A stretch of DNA of 64,000 bases from Candidatus Treponema merdequi (GTDB lineage Bacteria; Spirochaetota; Spirochaetia; Treponematales; Treponemataceae), in the NCBI GenBank assembly GCA_018064525.1, contig JAGHVB010000020.1:112633-176632 (forward strand), in the 5' to 3' direction. Both the position numbers and the translations under genes were made by a program. Shown one piece after another: positions 10,055 through 20,159 of the stretch. The notes under the pieces were generated by a model. That model made no database searches. It was not told the origin of the DNA and saw only the letters and a list, made by a program, of their open reading frames with translations. How positions within the stretch are numbered: the first letter of the stretch is position 1; each line of letters opens with the position of its first letter.

Positions 10055-10837
10055 ATGGAAAAAGTTTATTATTACAGTGATGAATTGAATGATGAGTTTT
10101 CTGGTGTTACGCGAAAGACTGTGACGGTTGATCAGAATTATGTTTACCGTCCGAAAAGTTTTTTGTGGAATTTTTTTGCCTTCATTATGTACCGCATTGT
10201 TATGACTCCGGTTGCTTACTTTTACTGCAAGTTAAAATTTCATTTGAAAATCGTAAATAAAAATGTTTTAAAGCTTGCCCGTGATGAAAAAGGAAAAAAG
10301 CAGAGTTTCTTTTTTTATGGAAATCATACACAGATTCCGGGAGACGGATATATTCCGAATGTAATTTCTTTTCCGACTGACTGCGGTATTATTGTCAACG
10401 CAGACAATATATCCCTTCCTGGAACTCAGAATTTTATGAAAATGATTGGAGCCGTTCCGATTCCAAATCAGCTTGCAGGAATGAGAAATTTTACAGCTTA
10501 TCTCAATAAGCTTGCGTCATCAAAAAAAGCTGTCGTAATATATCCAGAAGCTCATATCTGGCCTTATTACACAAAGATAAGACCGTTTAAATCAGATTCA
10601 TTCAGATTTCCTGTCAGTTACGGATTAAAGACATTCTGTTTTACAGTTACATATCAGCGCCGTAAAAATTCCATTAAACCTGATATCACTGTTTATGTTG
10701 ACGGTCCGTTTGAAGCAGACAAGGCACTTTCAAAAAAACAGGCTATAGAAGACTTACGAAATAAAGTATATAATTGTATGGTTGAACGAAGTGCAAATTC
10801 TACTTATGAATTTGTAAAATACGTGGAGAAAAAATAA
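10055..10837 (+). CDS. Lysophospholipid acyltransferase family protein
   Basis: FFFYGNHTQIPGDGY (NHxxxxxD-like) and VIYPEAHIWPYYTKIRPF. Confidence 0.8.
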   Translation: MEKVYYYSDELNDEFSGVTRKTVTVDQNYVYRPKSFLWNFFAFIMYRIVMTPVAYFYCKLKFHLKIVNKNVLKLARDEKGKKQSFFFYGNHTQIPGDGYIPNVISFPTDCGIIVNADNISLPGTQNFMKMIGAVPIPNQLAGMRNFTAYLNKLASSKKAVVIYPEAHIWPYYTKIRPFKSDSFRFPVSYGLKTFCFTVTYQRRKNSIKPDITVYVDGPFEADKALSKKQAIEDLRNKVYNCMVERSANSTYEFVKYVEKK

Positions 10838-11659
10838 ATGATACCGGTAATGTATTGCGGAAATGATAAAGTATTTGACGGAATGTTGATTTCTCTCCTT
10901 TCTGCAACAAAATATTGCAAAGAACCTCTTGATGTCTTCATTTTGACAATGGACCTTCAGGAATTAAATAAAAATTATACTCCTGTCAGAGAAGAGTATC
11001 GCGCTTTTCTTGAAGAGACAATTAAAAAGGTAAATCCAGAAAGCCGCGTGCGTCTTTATGATCTCAGCAAACCATTTATGGATGAGATGAAAGACTGTCC
11101 GAGTCTTCAGACAAATTATGGTCCATATACTTTTGCAAGACTGTTTGCGGATTACATTGAAGAAATCCCAAGCCTGATTTTGTACATGGACACAGATACA
11201 ATCTGTCACGGAAACATTGCAGAAGCTTTTCAGACTGATATGTCAAATTATGAATTTGCTGCGGCAATTGATTATCTTGGAAAATTCTTTCTTCATTATG
11301 ATTATCAGAATGCAGGTGTTCTGCTTTTGAATATGGCTCTCATTAAGCAGAATAAATTTTTTGACCGTGTCAGAGAATACTGCAGGACACATGAGATGTT
11401 CTTTCCGGATCAGACAGCGTTAAACAGAGTTGTAAAGAATAAGAAATTCCTTTCGACCCGTTTTAATGAACAGAGAACGCTTCATAAAAATACAGTCATT
11501 CAGCATTTTTCAAAATCAATCAGATTGTGGCCGTTTTACCACACGGTAAACATCAAGCCATGGCAGATTGATAAGATGCACAGCGTGTATAAAATTCATG
11601 CTTATGATGATGTTCTTGAAGAGTATGTCAGTTTGAAAAAAAAGTTTGAGGAAAAATAA
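10838..11659 (+). CDS. Glycosyltransferase family 8 protein
   Basis: ILYMDTDTICHGNIAEAF DxD motif; QNAGVLLLNMALIKQ; starts directly after the preceding stop. Confidence 0.85.
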   Translation: MIPVMYCGNDKVFDGMLISLLSATKYCKEPLDVFILTMDLQELNKNYTPVREEYRAFLEETIKKVNPESRVRLYDLSKPFMDEMKDCPSLQTNYGPYTFARLFADYIEEIPSLILYMDTDTICHGNIAEAFQTDMSNYEFAAAIDYLGKFFLHYDYQNAGVLLLNMALIKQNKFFDRVREYCRTHEMFFPDQTALNRVVKNKKFLSTRFNEQRTLHKNTVIQHFSKSIRLWPFYHTVNIKPWQIDKMHSVYKIHAYDDVLEEYVSLKKKFEEK

Positions 11660-11662
11660 AAA

Positions 11663-12964
11663 ATGCCTGGTATTGATAATTTTAGTTTTGCAGATCTTTT
11701 TAAGAATTTAAATTTTGTGGAATTTGTATCGCTTATTTTCTTTGCATTGTACCTGCCGCGAATAATAGGATATGTTTTTGCTTTTATTCCGCAGAAAAAA
11801 CTTAAGAATGATAAGAAAAATAAATTTGCACTTGTGATTCCTGCCCGCAATGAAGGAAAGACAATCCTTCCGCTTCTTGAATCAATTAATAAGCAGACTT
11901 ATGACAGAGATTATTTTGATGTTTATGTCATTGTAAAAGAAAAGAATGATCCTGTAATCAATTATGCAAAACTTGTAAAAGCAACTGCTTATGTTGATGA
12001 GACTCAGACTTGTAAAGGTGACTGTCTTAATTATGGTCTTAAAAAAATTCTTAGCGACCATCCGGGTGTTTATGATGCATTTTCAATCGTAGATGCAGAT
12101 TGTATTCTTGATGCAGATTATTTTACAGAAATGAATAATGCACTTTCTTCCGGTGCTGATGTAATCAACAGCAAAAAATATATTAAAAATTTTTATTTTG
12201 GCAGCAAATCAGATGTTACACTGGCAGTTCGTTTCAACAGCCTTATCTGGTATTTTATGGATTCCCTCGGAAATAAATTTAAATCTCAGTTTGGAATTAC
12301 AACAATGACAATCACGACTGGTATCGTGATTAAAAGTCATATCATTGAAAAATATAACGGATGGATTCATCGTAATACATTGACAGAAGATATGGAATTT
12401 CAGAGAGACTGCGCTCTCAATGATTATAAAACAATGTATTATACTCCTGCAGTAATTTATGTCGAAGAAAGTCCGACTCTTTCAGAAACAAATAAACGCC
12501 GTTCAAGATGGATGGACGGATTGACTCATGCAGACTTTTTATTTGCTTCAAGACTTTTTAAAAAACGCGGACCTAAAGCAATTGTAAATAATTACTTTAT
12601 GTTCTCTCTCTGGATTTTATATCTTTATGTAGCCATCATGATTGGTTCATTCTGTTTTTATGGAATTTGCTCGTTACTTTCTTTCAAATCAGATGGACCG
12701 ATGTCTTTTGAAATGGCAAAGCTTTCATTGATGTCTCTTTGCGCAATTTATACTGCGTTTTTTATTCCTACATTTTTTGCAGTTGTCTCTCATGCAAAAG
12801 AAATGAAACTTAATTTCTTTACGGCACTCATAGTTTTGTTCGGACATCCTTTCTTCTATATGGGATATATTCCGATTGAACTTAAAGCAATTTTCGGAAG
12901 AAAAAATGCTGCGGGCTGGGATGAAGTTGCCCGAGTTTCAACACAGATAGAAGAAGTAAAGTAA
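11663..12964 (+). CDS. Membrane glycosyltransferase family 2
   Basis: FALVIPARNEGKTILPLLESINKQTY; SIVDADCILDADYF; ED...RRSRWMDG; C-terminal TM segments. Confidence 0.85.
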   Translation: MPGIDNFSFADLFKNLNFVEFVSLIFFALYLPRIIGYVFAFIPQKKLKNDKKNKFALVIPARNEGKTILPLLESINKQTYDRDYFDVYVIVKEKNDPVINYAKLVKATAYVDETQTCKGDCLNYGLKKILSDHPGVYDAFSIVDADCILDADYFTEMNNALSSGADVINSKKYIKNFYFGSKSDVTLAVRFNSLIWYFMDSLGNKFKSQFGITTMTITTGIVIKSHIIEKYNGWIHRNTLTEDMEFQRDCALNDYKTMYYTPAVIYVEESPTLSETNKRRSRWMDGLTHADFLFASRLFKKRGPKAIVNNYFMFSLWILYLYVAIMIGSFCFYGICSLLSFKSDGPMSFEMAKLSLMSLCAIYTAFFIPTFFAVVSHAKEMKLNFFTALIVLFGHPFFYMGYIPIELKAIFGRKNAAGWDEVARVSTQIEEVK

Positions 12965-12976
12965 GCAGGAAGTTTT

Positions 12977-13768
12977 ATGAATTTTTTTGATCTTGCAAGT
13001 ACATCGCCTGATGTTTTTGAAAAAATTGCACAGGCAGAAAAAGAAGGAAGATTTTCAGACCATCTTGATCCGTTAAGCTATGTCGGATGTCTTCCTGTTG
13101 ATGAAAATTTTCCTTACATTCCAGACTGGTGGACATCTGTAAAATACTGGTGGCGCCGTACATGGTTTTTGAAAATCTTTACTTCACTTTTAAACAGAAA
13201 AATTTTTAAAACAAAAGTTTTCGGAAAAGAAAATCTCAAAGGAATAAAAGGCGCTGTTTATACCTGCAATCATATCAATAAATATGACGGACTTGTAATG
13301 GTATGGTCACTGCAGCCGAAAAAAATCAAAATCATGACAGCCGATTTCAATAACCGCGAAGGAATGCTCGGCGACCTTATGCGCGCACAGGGAATTTTGC
13401 CGTTTAAAAATACTCCGCGCGTTGCACATAAATTTAATGAAGCTGTAAAATATTATCTTAAAAAAGGAACTGGCGTTCTGTTCTTTCCGGAAGGTTCTGA
13501 ATGGTTCTGCTATGAAAAACCGCGGCCTTTGATGGATGGAGCTTATCACTACGCAGTAGCAAACAATGTTCCTGTTGTGCCGGCATTCATCTGTTTTAAA
13601 AAGACCGGCAAGTTTGATAAAAATGGAATTGAACTCCGTCAGTTTAATGTTTTCTTTCTTAAGCCGATTTATCCTGATCCGTCGCTTGATAAAAAAGCAA
13701 ATATCAAAATGATGCACGACGAAAACGAACGCGAATGGAAAGAATGTTACAATCAGTTCTATAACTGA
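12977..13768 (+). CDS. 1-acyl-sn-glycerol-3-phosphate acyltransferase (PlsC-like)
   Basis: VYTCNHINKYDGLVMVW and FFPEGSEW motifs. Confidence 0.85.
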   Translation: MNFFDLASTSPDVFEKIAQAEKEGRFSDHLDPLSYVGCLPVDENFPYIPDWWTSVKYWWRRTWFLKIFTSLLNRKIFKTKVFGKENLKGIKGAVYTCNHINKYDGLVMVWSLQPKKIKIMTADFNNREGMLGDLMRAQGILPFKNTPRVAHKFNEAVKYYLKKGTGVLFFPEGSEWFCYEKPRPLMDGAYHYAVANNVPVVPAFICFKKTGKFDKNGIELRQFNVFFLKPIYPDPSLDKKANIKMMHDENEREWKECYNQFYN

Positions 13769-13864
13769 TGCTTAATAAAGCACTGGTGTTAAACTAATAC
13801 TTTAGAAATTAATTATACTTAAAGTCTTGAATATATTTAAAAAATTAATTATTATCTACTCAAA

Positions 13865-13896
13865 TCGAAAAACCTCGTAAAGACTGCGGTTTTCGA
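13865..13896 (+). other. Hairpin in ilvB leader
   Basis: TCGAAAAACC-tcgtaaagactgc-GGTTTTCGA, one bulge; about 30 nt upstream of ilvB start. Confidence 0.5.
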
Positions 13897-13929
13897 AAAT
13901 TCCACTTAAATTTAAAAGGGAAGTTTTTT

Positions 13930-15651
13930 ATGAAAATTACTGGCGCACAGATTGTTATTGAATGTCTTGTTGAACAGGGCGTTAAAACTATTTTTGGTTA
14001 TCCGGGTGGAGCTATCCTTAATATTTACGATGAACTTTATAAAAACTCTGACAGAATTACTCATATTTTGACTGCACATGAACAGGCTGCATGCCACGCG
14101 GCAGACGGTTACGCACGTTCTACTGGAAAAGTCGGTGTCTGCATGGCGACAAGCGGTCCGGGTGCTACAAATCTTGTAACTGGAATTGCAAATGCGTATA
14201 TGGATTCTGTTCCGATTGTTGCAATTACTTGTAACGTAATAAAACCTCTTCTCGGAAAAGATTCTTTTCAGGAAATTGATATCACTGGTGTTACGATGCC
14301 TATTACAAAACACAATGTAATTGTAATGGATGTAAAAGATCTTGCGTCGACAATCCGTGAAGCTTTTTTAATTGCAAAGTCTGGTCGTCCGGGACCTGTT
14401 CTTATTGATATTCCAAAAGATGTAACAGCAGCTCTCTGTGATTTTGAACCTATGAAAAATCCTGATGAAGCTGTAACAAAAAATGCTGCAGATCATGCAA
14501 ACATCAAGCGCGCAATTTCGATTAAAAAGCCTGATGCCGCTCAGTTAAAGCTTGCTGCGGAATTAATCAATAAAGCTGAACGCCCTGTAATCTATGCAGG
14601 CGGCGGTGTAAAAATCTCTGGTGCTGAAAAAGAACTTTTAGCATTTGCAGAAAAATGTGATATTCCTGTAAGCGAAAGTCTTATGGGACGCGATGTATTT
14701 CCTGCAACTCATCCGCTTTGTACATGGATGGTTGGTATGCATGGAACTAAAGCATCGAACCTTGCAATTACAAACAGCGATTTAGTTATCGCAATCGGTT
14801 CACGCTTTTCTGACCGCGTTCTCGGCGACCCTTCAAAGTTTGCAGCCAATTCTAAAATTTTACATATCGATGTTGACCCTGCAGAAATCAACAAGAATGT
14901 AACTACGACAGAAAGTGTTGTAGGCGATGTTAAAGAAGTTCTTTCTGCATTGATTCCACTTGTGACAAAAGCAAAACACACAGAGTGGGTAAACATGATT
15001 CATGACTGGATGAAAGAAGTTCCATCTAATTATTTCAAACAGCCGGTTGATTCAATCAATCCGAAATTTATCTGCGAGTACATCAACAAAGCTGCAGGTG
15101 AAGATACATTCATCACGACAGAAGTCGGTCAGCATCAGATGTGGACTGCACAGTTTTATCCGTTTACAAAACCGAGAACTTTCAACACATCAGGCGGACT
15201 TGGAACTATGGGATTTGGAACTGGAGCTGCAATCGGCATTCAGTGTGCAAATCCAAAGGCACGCGTTGTTCACATTGCAGGTGACGGCTCGTTCCGCATG
15301 AACTGCAACGAACTTGCAACTATCAGCCACTATCAGCTTCCGATTATCATCGTAATCGAAAACAACGGCACACTCGGAAACGTCCGTATGTGGCAGAAAC
15401 TTTTCTACGAGAATCGTTTCAGTCAGACAACTTTAGACTTTGGCCCTGACTGGCTTAAGCTTGCTGATGCGTATGGAATTGACGCGTTCCGTGCGGGTAA
15501 TGCAGAAGAGTTTAAGGTGGCGTTTGATAAGGCGCTTGCACTTGGAAAACCTTGTTTAATTGATGCAAAAGTTGATATCGACGAAATGGTATTACCGATG
15601 GTTCCGGGTGGAAAGCCGATTGATGCTCCTATTATGGAATGGGGGAATTAA
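13930..15651 (+). CDS. ilvB: Acetolactate synthase large subunit
   Basis: VKTIFGYPGGAILNIYDELY, GPGATNLVTGIANAYMDSVP, IVIENNGTLGNVRMWQ, ThDP-binding GDGSFRMNCNEL. Confidence 0.96.
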   Translation: MKITGAQIVIECLVEQGVKTIFGYPGGAILNIYDELYKNSDRITHILTAHEQAACHAADGYARSTGKVGVCMATSGPGATNLVTGIANAYMDSVPIVAITCNVIKPLLGKDSFQEIDITGVTMPITKHNVIVMDVKDLASTIREAFLIAKSGRPGPVLIDIPKDVTAALCDFEPMKNPDEAVTKNAADHANIKRAISIKKPDAAQLKLAAELINKAERPVIYAGGGVKISGAEKELLAFAEKCDIPVSESLMGRDVFPATHPLCTWMVGMHGTKASNLAITNSDLVIAIGSRFSDRVLGDPSKFAANSKILHIDVDPAEINKNVTTTESVVGDVKEVLSALIPLVTKAKHTEWVNMIHDWMKEVPSNYFKQPVDSINPKFICEYINKAAGEDTFITTEVGQHQMWTAQFYPFTKPRTFNTSGGLGTMGFGTGAAIGIQCANPKARVVHIAGDGSFRMNCNELATISHYQLPIIIVIENNGTLGNVRMWQKLFYENRFSQTTLDFGPDWLKLADAYGIDAFRAGNAEEFKVAFDKALALGKPCLIDAKVDIDEMVLPMVPGGKPIDAPIMEWGN

Positions 15652-15684
15652 TTAGGAATTAGGAATTAGGAATTAGGAATTAGG
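15650..15684. repeat. 7-bp tandem repeat (AATTAGG)x5
   Basis: Direct reading across the ilvB stop codon. Confidence 0.95.
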
Positions 15685-15722
15685 GCCGGGGGCACGTTGA
15701 GGTGCTTTCCGGTCTTTTTTTT
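15684..15722 (+). terminator. Intrinsic terminator after ilvB
   Basis: GGCCGG...GCACgttgagGTGC...CCGGTC followed by a T-run. Confidence 0.75.
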
Positions 15723-15879
15723 GGGTGGTGGCGGTTTAGGTGAGAATTTGGGGTGGATGTTTTTTGAGGGGGGGTGAGGTTTTTTTTTTAAGGTTTTTTT
15801 GAGGGGGTTTTTGCTTGCGGGTTGGGGGATTAGGTTGTAAAATTAAATATTGTCTGATGGGAGAGAAAACGGCGGGGCG

Positions 15880-17832
15880 ATGCAGAAGATTAGAATTGGC
15901 GTTTTGCTTAATACTATGTACTCTGAATACAGTTCATGCGTAATTGATGGAATTGAACAATTCTGTCAGGAACATGGATGTGTGCAGATAATATTTCCGC
16001 TTCTCCGTGGCATAACTCCCACTAAATATGATTTCCAGTTTAATTCCATAAGTTCATTTATTGATTCAAATAATATTGATGTTCTTATTGTAAGTACGCC
16101 GACTATTGCAAACGGCGGAAGTCTTGAACTTGTATGTGAAGAGATTAAAAATCTTCCTGATATGGTCAAGGTTTCTCTCGGCTGTGATATTCCGGGGCTC
16201 CCGTCAGTTGTCGTTTCTCCGTCAAAGGCAATCATCGATTCTGTCAAACATCTTTATAAAAAACATAACAGAAGAAATTTTCTCCTCATTCGTGCAAACC
16301 AGAGTTTCTTTGAATCAAATGAACGCGAACAGGCCTTCCGCCGCGGTTTAAAAGAATGTGGTCTTGAATTAAAAGATGAAAATGTCATCGATGGAAATTT
16401 TATTTTTGAGCATGCTTATGAAGCTCTTTCAAAAAGAATAAAAAAATCAAAGAAAATTGATTTTGATGCAGTTTTCTGCGTAAATGATAATATGGCTTTA
16501 GCGAGCATCGCATGTCTTGAAGATAATGGAATCAGAGTTCCGCGCGATGTTTCTTTAATCGGATTTGATAATATTGATAATTCGCGTGAAGACCGTTTTA
16601 ATTTTTCTACGATTGACCAGCGGATTTCAATGCAGTCTTATGAAGCTGCAAAAATTGCATGCAGGCTGTTTGAACAGAAAAAACGTTCTGCAATCAGAAA
16701 GTGCATAAACGCTGTTCCTGTTTTCAGAGCGAGTTGTGGCTGTGACAATAACGGTGATGTCCGTAAAAAACTTTTTATGAATACTGATAAAAAGATTTAC
16801 AGCAAAAAAATAAATTCGAGAAGTTCATATCAGCTTTATCTTTTGCATGCATTCCTCGTTGAAAATCAGAATCCTGTTCCGCTTGAAGGTCTCTATAACA
16901 GACTTGCTTACAGTTTCGGCCTGTTTGAAATTGAAAATGCGATGCTTGTTCTGTATGAGCATCCTGTTCATTACGAAAAAGGAGATGTTTTTAATTATCC
17001 GGAAAATGCTGTTTTGAAAATGATTTACAATGCCGGTTCCGGACTTGAAGTAAAAGATGCAAAATTCAATCCGCATCATGTAATGATTCCGTTTGAGTTT
17101 GAAAATATTTTGACATCGACTCATGTAGTGTTTCCTGTTTTTTCAGATGATTATCAGTACGGTTATTTTGTGTTCAAGATGGGAACTTATGAAAAAATGT
17201 TCTATCAGTCAATGTTTGAACTCATCACAAAAGAAATCGTAGCATCAATTAAAATCTCACAGGCAGAAATCGACAAGTCAGATCTTGAATCGAGAAACAT
17301 TTCTCTTTCTGAATATTCAGAAGAACTTCATACTCTAAGTCTTACAGATGAAATGACAAAACTTTTGAACCGCCGCGGTTTTTATGAAACAGCAGAACAT
17401 ACGATTTTAAGTTATACATCATTTGCAAAACACGGCCTTGTAATTTACGGTGATATGGATGGCCTAAAGAGAATTAATGACACTTTTGGTCACGAAGCCG
17501 GAGACCGCGCAATTAAGAAAGAAGCTGAAATCTTAAAAAATCTTTTCAGGTCTTCTGATGTAATCGGTCGACTTGGCGGAGATGAATTTGCAATTGTCGC
17601 ACCGGATATGACAATAAACGATTTTGCACGGATTAAAAAATCTCTCGAAGAAAAATGTGCAGAGTACAATGCGCTTGAAGAAGATCCTTTTGTTCTTTCG
17701 ATAAGTATCGGCTGTGCGGAATTTTCTGAAAAACAGATCAGTCTTGATGCACTTTTAAACGAAGCCGATATGAAGCTTTATGAAGAAAAACGCATGAAAA
17801 AACAGAATGGCATTGTACGAAGTTCCTCTTAA
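15880..17832 (+). CDS. LacI/PBP-like sensor domain + GGDEF diguanylate cyclase
   Basis: MQKIRIGVLLNTMYSEYSS... PBP-like region; FRSSDVIGRLGGDEFAIVAP intact GGDEF with RxxD I-site. ORF track start 15850; ATG 15880 preferred. Confidence 0.9.
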   Translation: MQKIRIGVLLNTMYSEYSSCVIDGIEQFCQEHGCVQIIFPLLRGITPTKYDFQFNSISSFIDSNNIDVLIVSTPTIANGGSLELVCEEIKNLPDMVKVSLGCDIPGLPSVVVSPSKAIIDSVKHLYKKHNRRNFLLIRANQSFFESNEREQAFRRGLKECGLELKDENVIDGNFIFEHAYEALSKRIKKSKKIDFDAVFCVNDNMALASIACLEDNGIRVPRDVSLIGFDNIDNSREDRFNFSTIDQRISMQSYEAAKIACRLFEQKKRSAIRKCINAVPVFRASCGCDNNGDVRKKLFMNTDKKIYSKKINSRSSYQLYLLHAFLVENQNPVPLEGLYNRLAYSFGLFEIENAMLVLYEHPVHYEKGDVFNYPENAVLKMIYNAGSGLEVKDAKFNPHHVMIPFEFENILTSTHVVFPVFSDDYQYGYFVFKMGTYEKMFYQSMFELITKEIVASIKISQAEIDKSDLESRNISLSEYSEELHTLSLTDEMTKLLNRRGFYETAEHTILSYTSFAKHGLVIYGDMDGLKRINDTFGHEAGDRAIKKEAEILKNLFRSSDVIGRLGGDEFAIVAPDMTINDFARIKKSLEEKCAEYNALEEDPFVLSISIGCAEFSEKQISLDALLNEADMKLYEEKRMKKQNGIVRSSS

Positions 17833-17861
17833 TTGTCAAATTCCACTTATTTCTATATAAT
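17833..17861 (+). promoter_or_regulatory. Sigma-70-like promoter for argH (TTGTCA-17-TATAAT)
   Basis: TTGTCA 17833-17838, TATAAT 17856-17861, 8 nt before ATG. Confidence 0.75.
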
Positions 17862-17869
17862 TACCCAAT

Positions 17870-19327
17870 ATGAAACACGGAACTTTAACTACCGATAATC
17901 ACGCAGCGCTTTGGCACGGACGCTTTAAAGAAGGTCCTGATGCTGCGGCTGTAGAATTTGAAACTTCAATTTATGTTGATGAACGAATGGCTTTTGATGA
18001 CATAAAGGGAAGTAAGGCTCATGCAAAAATGCTTGGTGAAACAGGCATCATTTCAAAAGCAGAAAGTGCAAAAATCATAAAAGGGCTTGAGTCAATTGAA
18101 AAGGATCTTGAATCCGGAAAACTTGCAATCGATTACAGTGCAGAAGATATTCACTCATTTATTGAAGCAACTCTGACAGACAGAATCGGCGAACCTGGAA
18201 AAAAAGTTCACACAGGAAGAAGCCGCAATGACCAGATTGCCCTTGATGAAAGACTTTATCTTAAGCGCGTGATTCCGGACCTGCAGGCAAAAATCGTTAA
18301 ATTAATCGATGTTCTTACAGACATCGCTCAGGATAATACAAAAACTTTGATTCCGGGTTTTACTCATATGCAGCATGCTCAGCCTGTAACACTTGCTCAC
18401 CATATGTGTGCGTGGGCGTGGAGCCTTGAGCGTGATTATGAAAGACTTTCTGACGCGTTAAAGAGAATTGATTACAGTCCTCTTGGAAGCGGTGCTCTTG
18501 CCGGAAGCGGACTTCCGTTAAATCGTGAGATGGTTGCAAAGGAACTTGGTTTTAAAGGTGTCACTCCGAACAGTCTTGATTCTGTTTCTGACCGTGATTA
18601 CTGCATTGAGTTTGCATCTTGTTTCTCAATGCTTCAGATGCATCTTTCCCGTTTTTCAGAAGAAATCGTTTTGTGGGCAACTACAGAATTTAATTTTGTT
18701 AACCTTAGTGAAAAGTGGTCGACTGGAAGCAGCATCATGCCGCAGAAAAAAAATCCTGACTTTGCAGAATTGATCCGCGGAAGAACAGGAAAAGTTTACG
18801 GACAGCTTGCTTCACTTTTGACAATGATGAAAGGTCTTCCGCTTTCGTATGACCGCGACATGCAGGAAGATAAAGAGCCGCTTTTCAATGCGCTTGATTG
18901 TGTTTCATCTTGTCTTACTGTTTTTACTTATATGATTGAAACTGCAAAGTGGAATAAAGATGTGATGGCAGCCGGATGTGAAGGCGGTTATCTTAATGCA
19001 ACTGATGTTGCTGATTATCTTGTAAGAAAGGGAATGCCTTTCAGAACTGCTCATGGAGTTTCTGCAAAAGCTGTTCGGATTGCAATTGATAATAATGTTA
19101 AGCTTGAAGATCTGTGCATCGAAGAATTCAAATCCTGCTCAGAACTTATCGATGAAGATATTTACGATCTGATTACTCCAAAGGCTTGCGTAGAAGCAAG
19201 AAAGACAACTGGAGGTCCCGCTTCTGAAAAAGTTAAGAGTCAGATTTCTGCTCTTAAAAAATTTGTAAAAAGCTGTGCTCCTGAAAAGAGTTCAGTAAAA
19301 AAAATAAATAAAGGAAAAATGTTATGA
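17870..19327 (+). CDS. argH: Argininosuccinate lyase
   Basis: LWHGRFKEGPD, HTGRSRNDQIALDERLY, GSSIMPQKKNPDFAELIRGR. Confidence 0.97.
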   Translation: MKHGTLTTDNHAALWHGRFKEGPDAAAVEFETSIYVDERMAFDDIKGSKAHAKMLGETGIISKAESAKIIKGLESIEKDLESGKLAIDYSAEDIHSFIEATLTDRIGEPGKKVHTGRSRNDQIALDERLYLKRVIPDLQAKIVKLIDVLTDIAQDNTKTLIPGFTHMQHAQPVTLAHHMCAWAWSLERDYERLSDALKRIDYSPLGSGALAGSGLPLNREMVAKELGFKGVTPNSLDSVSDRDYCIEFASCFSMLQMHLSRFSEEIVLWATTEFNFVNLSEKWSTGSSIMPQKKNPDFAELIRGRTGKVYGQLASLLTMMKGLPLSYDRDMQEDKEPLFNALDCVSSCLTVFTYMIETAKWNKDVMAAGCEGGYLNATDVADYLVRKGMPFRTAHGVSAKAVRIAIDNNVKLEDLCIEEFKSCSELIDEDIYDLITPKACVEARKTTGGPASEKVKSQISALKKFVKSCAPEKSSVKKINKGKML

Positions 19328-20133
19328 AAAAAATTGTAACAATTCTGGTTGCAGCTCTTGCAGTAAGTTCATTGTTTTTAAGCTGCGGCAACAAATCAAA
19401 CGGAAAAGATAATTCTTTTGCCGATTTAAAAAAACGTGGCGTATTTGTACTTGGTCTTGATGATTCTTTCCCACCACTTGGATTCCGTGACGAAGCAAAT
19501 GAAATTGTAGGATACGATATCGATCTTGCAAGAGAAGTTGCAAGACGCCTTGGTGTAGAATTTAAGGCTCAGCCAATCAACTGGGATGCAAAAGAACAGG
19601 AACTTTCTACAGGAAACATTGACTGTATCTGGAACGGTTTGACAATTACAGAAGACAGAAAAGCTGTTTTAAGTTTTACAAAACCATATCTTAACAATGC
19701 ACAGGTTGTAATTGTAAGAAATGATTCTGGCTATAACACACTTGCTGATCTTGCAGGAAAGAAAATCGGTCTTCAGGCAGGAAGTTCTGCAGAAGATGCA
19801 GTTTATTCAAATGAAAAATTCTGTAAATCAATTGCTGCAATTGTTCCATTTGAACAGAATCTTATTGCTTTGACAGATCTTAATGCAAAAGGTGTTGATG
19901 CTGTTGTAATGGATGTTGTAGTTGCCGAATATTCAATCAAGCAGTCTGGTTTTCCAATGCATGCTTTATCTGAATCTCTTGCTGATGAAGAATACGGAGT
20001 TGCATTCAGAAAGAATGATGTTGCTTTGACAGACGAAGTTCAGAAGACACTTGAAGAAATGGCAAAAGACGGAACTGTTGCAGCAATCTGCGAAAAATGG
20101 TTCGGAACTGACATTTCTACAATCGGAAAATAA
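19324..20133 (+). CDS. Amino-acid ABC transporter substrate-binding lipoprotein (family 3)
   Basis: Lipobox SSLFLSCGN; GVFVLGLDDSFPPLGFRDEANEIVGYDIDLAREVARRLGV; ATGA overlap with argH. Confidence 0.9.
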   Translation: MKKIVTILVAALAVSSLFLSCGNKSNGKDNSFADLKKRGVFVLGLDDSFPPLGFRDEANEIVGYDIDLAREVARRLGVEFKAQPINWDAKEQELSTGNIDCIWNGLTITEDRKAVLSFTKPYLNNAQVVIVRNDSGYNTLADLAGKKIGLQAGSSAEDAVYSNEKFCKSIAAIVPFEQNLIALTDLNAKGVDAVVMDVVVAEYSIKQSGFPMHALSESLADEEYGVAFRKNDVALTDEVQKTLEEMAKDGTVAAICEKWFGTDISTIGK

Positions 20134-20159
20134 TTTATTTTTTTCAAAGGATTGCAGAT

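Noticed and set aside
13769-13929. T-box or known riboswitch upstream of ilvB
   Set aside because: Leader is short, has no T-box consensus and the hairpin lacks a T-run.
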